Positions 44,421 to 46,132 of a DNA stretch of 46,132 nucleotides are shown here, piece after piece. Source of the stretch: Thermodesulfobacteriota bacterium. Its GTDB lineage: Bacteria; Desulfobacterota; WTBG01; CAIYCZ01; CAIRTM01. Made by a program: the position numbers and the translations under genes. Where the stretch lies: the NCBI GenBank assembly GCA_028278025.1, contig JANQFE010000090.1, forward strand, positions 1-46,132. The letters run 5' to 3'. Under the pieces are notes generated by a model. It ran no database searches. It was given only the letters and a program-made list of their open reading frames with translations, and was not told the DNA's origin. Within the stretch, counting starts at the first letter, position 1, and every line of letters starts with the position of its first letter.

Positions 44421-44737
44421 AAGGAGATGTCGTTGTTGTCCCCTTCCCTTTTTCCGACTTAACCCAGGCTAAAAGACGCCCTGCACTGGTGCTTTCGAGA
44501 CAATTAGGCGACGACCTTATTCTCTGTCAAATAACCAGCCAAAATGTTAAAGATACATATTCGGTTCCATTAGATTTAACCGATTTCGAAGTCGGCAATC
44601 TAAACAAAAAAAGCAATATTCGCCCTAATCGCATTTTTACAGCAGATAAAAGAATTCTTCTGTACAAAGCTGGTCATATTAAAAAAGACAAGATTGAAGA
44701 AACTATTACAAAGCTTGTTCAAATATTTAGGGAATAG
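44405..44737 (+). CDS. MazF/PemK-type endoribonuclease toxin
   Basis: This 110-aa protein has the typical MazF start G-D-V-V-V-V-P-F-P-F-S-D, the K-R-R-P-A-L-V-L-S block with the catalytic Arg, and the late I-R-P-N-R-I-F-T segment. MazF toxins cut mRNA at short sequences and are neutralised by the antitoxin upstream. Length and motif spacing are normal, so it is probably functional. The 16-nt overlap and shared direction show one operon. Confidence 0.85.
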   Translation: MAEFVKGDVVVVPFPFSDLTQAKRRPALVLSRQLGDDLILCQITSQNVKDTYSVPLDLTDFEVGNLNKKSNIRPNRIFTADKRILLYKAGHIKKDKIEETITKLVQIFRE

Positions 44738-44823
44738 CACTTCGTAAAAATACAATCAAGGAAACAAGTCCGGAAGCTCAGGTTCAAACCTTCACTTATT
44801 CACTTATCTCTGAGAGGATCTTC

Positions 44824-45920
44824 GGGGTCAGACCTAAACTATTTACAATAGATCCCCTTTACCAGCCTTTCAATTTGCTTTTTTAGTTTTTTATTGTTCT
44901 GCAGATCAGTCTCAAGTCGTCTACCGTTTAAAACAAGTGCGGCACCGCTAATATTGCCCAACTGCTTGCCTATTTGGGCTAAGCTCATATGCTTCGCCAA
45001 ATGCCTCCGGCACAGTTCAAGCAATACAGCACGCGCCTTGCGGTGGGGACTTCGTTTCTGGTAGAGTTCTTTGGTATCAGCTATTGAAAACATTTCTGCT
45101 ACTTTTTCTGCTATTTCCTGGGTTGTCATCGGCTTTCCCCGTAGCTGCTTTGCCCAAGGCTGTTCACGCTCATCGATTCTCTTATGCTTCACATATTTTT
45201 CATATATGGTATCAATAAAACCTTGGGTGCCGATTATTGCCTGGCCCCTGACCTTCTCCCAAAAACGCTTCTTCATGTCCCTGGCTATTCCATCCAGTAC
45301 AAATTGAGCATAGGCCTTGCGGCTTTTTCGATCATCACTGCCCGACAGCATTTGCAATACCATTTCATAGTTCACAAATGCACCACGGTTGCTCACATTT
45401 ATATATCCGGCATAACTGCTCCAGCTATATTTCTTTATAATAGCCAGTTTGTCTTCTATCCTTAGTTTTGAATACTTCTTTATTCGCACTGGATTCAAAT
45501 GTACGTATCGGCTTATCTCCAGAAGATATTCATCGGCTTGTATCAGGATTGCTTTATATCTACCCTGATACACATGGCCGCTTCTTCTGTGTTTTCTATT
45601 GAAATATACCGTGTAGGATGTATTGAATCGCTGCATGAACTTCTGCAGGTTTGCTTGGCGGGTTTTTACCACCAAGTGAAAGTGATTGCTCATCAGCACA
45701 TAACAGTGAAGCTCTACTTCGTACAGATCCACTGTTTCGGCAAGTATTTTTAAAAACCCCTCTCGGTCATGATCATCTGCGAATATCGACCGTTGTTCAT
45801 TGCCGCGACAGGTGATATGATACCATGCCCCCGGGTATTCTATGCGTATTGGTCGTGCCATGCCTCTGCATAGCAAATTATTCCAAAATTGTCAATAGTT
45901 AATTGTTTAGGTCTGACCCC
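44824..45920. mobile_element. RAYT element with perfect 16-bp inverted ends
   Basis: The ends GGGGTCAGACCTAAAC (44824-44839) and GTTTAGGTCTGACCCC (45905-45920) are perfect inverted repeats around one transposase gene. CTTC occurs directly outside each end (44820-44823 and 45921-45924). The stop codon of the transposase starts in the left repeat (TAG at 44841-44839). A related sequence, GGGTCAAACTGGACCCC, is at 43904-43920. Confidence 0.75.
44839..45861 (-). CDS. REP-associated tyrosine transposase (Y1, HUH family)
   Basis: This 340-aa protein begins M-A-R-P-I-R-I-E-Y-P-G-A-W-Y-H-I-T-C-R-G, the standard start of TnpA-REP proteins. It has the HUH motif N-H-F-H-L-V-V (59-65) with the catalytic Tyr region in E-Y-L-L-E-I-S-R-Y (111-119). 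The Y1 nuclease domain is about 1-160; the C-terminal half (about 200-340) is basic and helical, likely DNA-binding. Such proteins cut single-stranded DNA at REP-type hairpins. The ATG at 45861 is chosen over the one at 45876 because of the conserved start. The frame looks intact. Confidence 0.9.
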   Translation of the reverse strand: MARPIRIEYPGAWYHITCRGNEQRSIFADDHDREGFLKILAETVDLYEVELHCYVLMSNHFHLVVKTRQANLQKFMQRFNTSYTVYFNRKHRRSGHVYQGRYKAILIQADEYLLEISRYVHLNPVRIKKYSKLRIEDKLAIIKKYSWSSYAGYINVSNRGAFVNYEMVLQMLSGSDDRKSRKAYAQFVLDGIARDMKKRFWEKVRGQAIIGTQGFIDTIYEKYVKHKRIDEREQPWAKQLRGKPMTTQEIAEKVAEMFSIADTKELYQKRSPHRKARAVLLELCRRHLAKHMSLAQIGKQLGNISGAALVLNGRRLETDLQNNKKLKKQIERLVKGIYCK

Positions 45921-45927
45921 CTTCCCT

Positions 45928-46132
45928 CTACTCTACCTGAGCCCTATCATTATACGCATAGCGGATGTACTTACTATCGGCATTTTCTTCTGCCGTCTTG
46001 AGCCCGGTGTCGGGATCATAAGTATAGATAGTACGGTTTCCGGCCGGGTCTTCGACATAATCCACCCTGCCCTTTACATCATAGGCTGTCACGGTAGTGC
46101 CGGTGCGTGGATCAATTACTCCTGTTCTTCTG
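45928..46132 (-). CDS. C-terminal end of a truncated RHS-repeat protein (partial)
   Basis: Entering from the right edge on the minus strand, the frame reads Y-D-V-K-G-R-V-D-Y-V-E-D-P-A-G-N-R and Y-A-Y-N-D-R-A-Q-V-E, then TAG at 45930-45928. The Y-D-x-x-G-R and D-x-x-G-N-R words are the YD repeat of RHS proteins. Intact RHS proteins continue after Y-N-D-R-G-Q-V, so the stop right next to the RAYT element shows truncation. Whether the rest of the gene is active cannot be seen. Confidence 0.75.
   Translation of the reverse strand, partial: RRTGVIDPRTGTTVTAYDVKGRVDYVEDPAGNRTIYTYDPDTGLKTAEENADSKYIRYAYNDRAQVE

Noticed and set aside
45071..45753. Rightward frames inside the RAYT gene
   Set aside because: They are shadows of the intact transposase on the other strand.
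1..46132. CRISPR array, tRNA, rRNA or phage genes
   Set aside because: No regularly spaced repeats, no tRNA-like cloverleaf and no phage structural genes were seen on reading both strands; a covariance search was not possible.

Overview
The window reads as a chromosomal segment of a Gram-negative, probably anaerobic bacterium. It encodes a type IV pilus secretin (PilQ) and its alignment complex (PilMNOP), several lipoproteins, an ExbB/ExbD-type proton channel pair, MurA and secreted beta-propeller/adhesin-like proteins. GC content looks like about 40% by eye. Several orders are shared with delta-proteobacterial-type and candidate-phylum genomes: rplM-rpsI-argC, and aroB downstream of pilMNOPQ. 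RHS fragments, a DUF6485-type small protein and a COG2509-type flavoprotein fit an uncultured deep lineage. The phylum cannot be fixed from this sequence alone.

Layout. 1-2534: the edge of a leftward gene with its promoter, an NAD(P)-binding/cupin gene pair, a repeat-rich spacer and thioredoxin with a terminator. 2552-3769: moaA under a Moco-type riboswitch that ends in an intrinsic terminator. 3822-5147: thiolase. 5374-6624: exbB/exbD-like pair split by a 194-bp inverted-repeat element. 6970-16804: FtsB-like gene, pilM-N-O-P-Q, a CsgG-like lipoprotein and a 1039-aa secreted PQQ-propeller/CnaB-like/TIG protein, closed by a strong terminator. 17009-20182: aroB facing the rnc-der pair. 20340-25919: pilT-pilU, YihY family, YhaM-like HD nuclease, EamA transporter. 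25956-29224 (leftward): nadK-recN-argA. 29376-31703: rplM-rpsI-argC and a small Cys-rich protein. 31782-37685 (leftward): small coiled-coil protein, murA, hisD, a CCA-type nucleotidyltransferase and an FAD protein, with tight spacing or overlap throughout. 37922-42313: nitroreductase, a GcvH-like protein, an MBL hydrolase, an M23 peptidase and a Cys-rich protein. 42322-46132: an accessory zone with a C45 Ntn-hydrolase whose C-terminal domain is cut by an in-frame amber codon, broken RHS sequence, a MazF-type toxin-antitoxin pair and a REP-associated tyrosine transposase (RAYT) element with perfect 16-bp inverted ends.

How it fits together. The window is mostly housekeeping: translation, cell wall, DNA repair, amino-acid and cofactor synthesis. 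The exception is a complete T4P assembly core whose motors (pilT, pilU) lie about 8 kb from the secretin genes. The most interesting signals are a GcvH homologue with serine where the lipoylated lysine should be, a lipoprotein plus giant secreted protein attached to the end of the pil cluster, the TA-flanked inverted-repeat element whose end supplies an exbB stop codon, and the fragmented RHS/RAYT/toxin-antitoxin region at the right edge. I did not find a clearly new defence system or CRISPR array.
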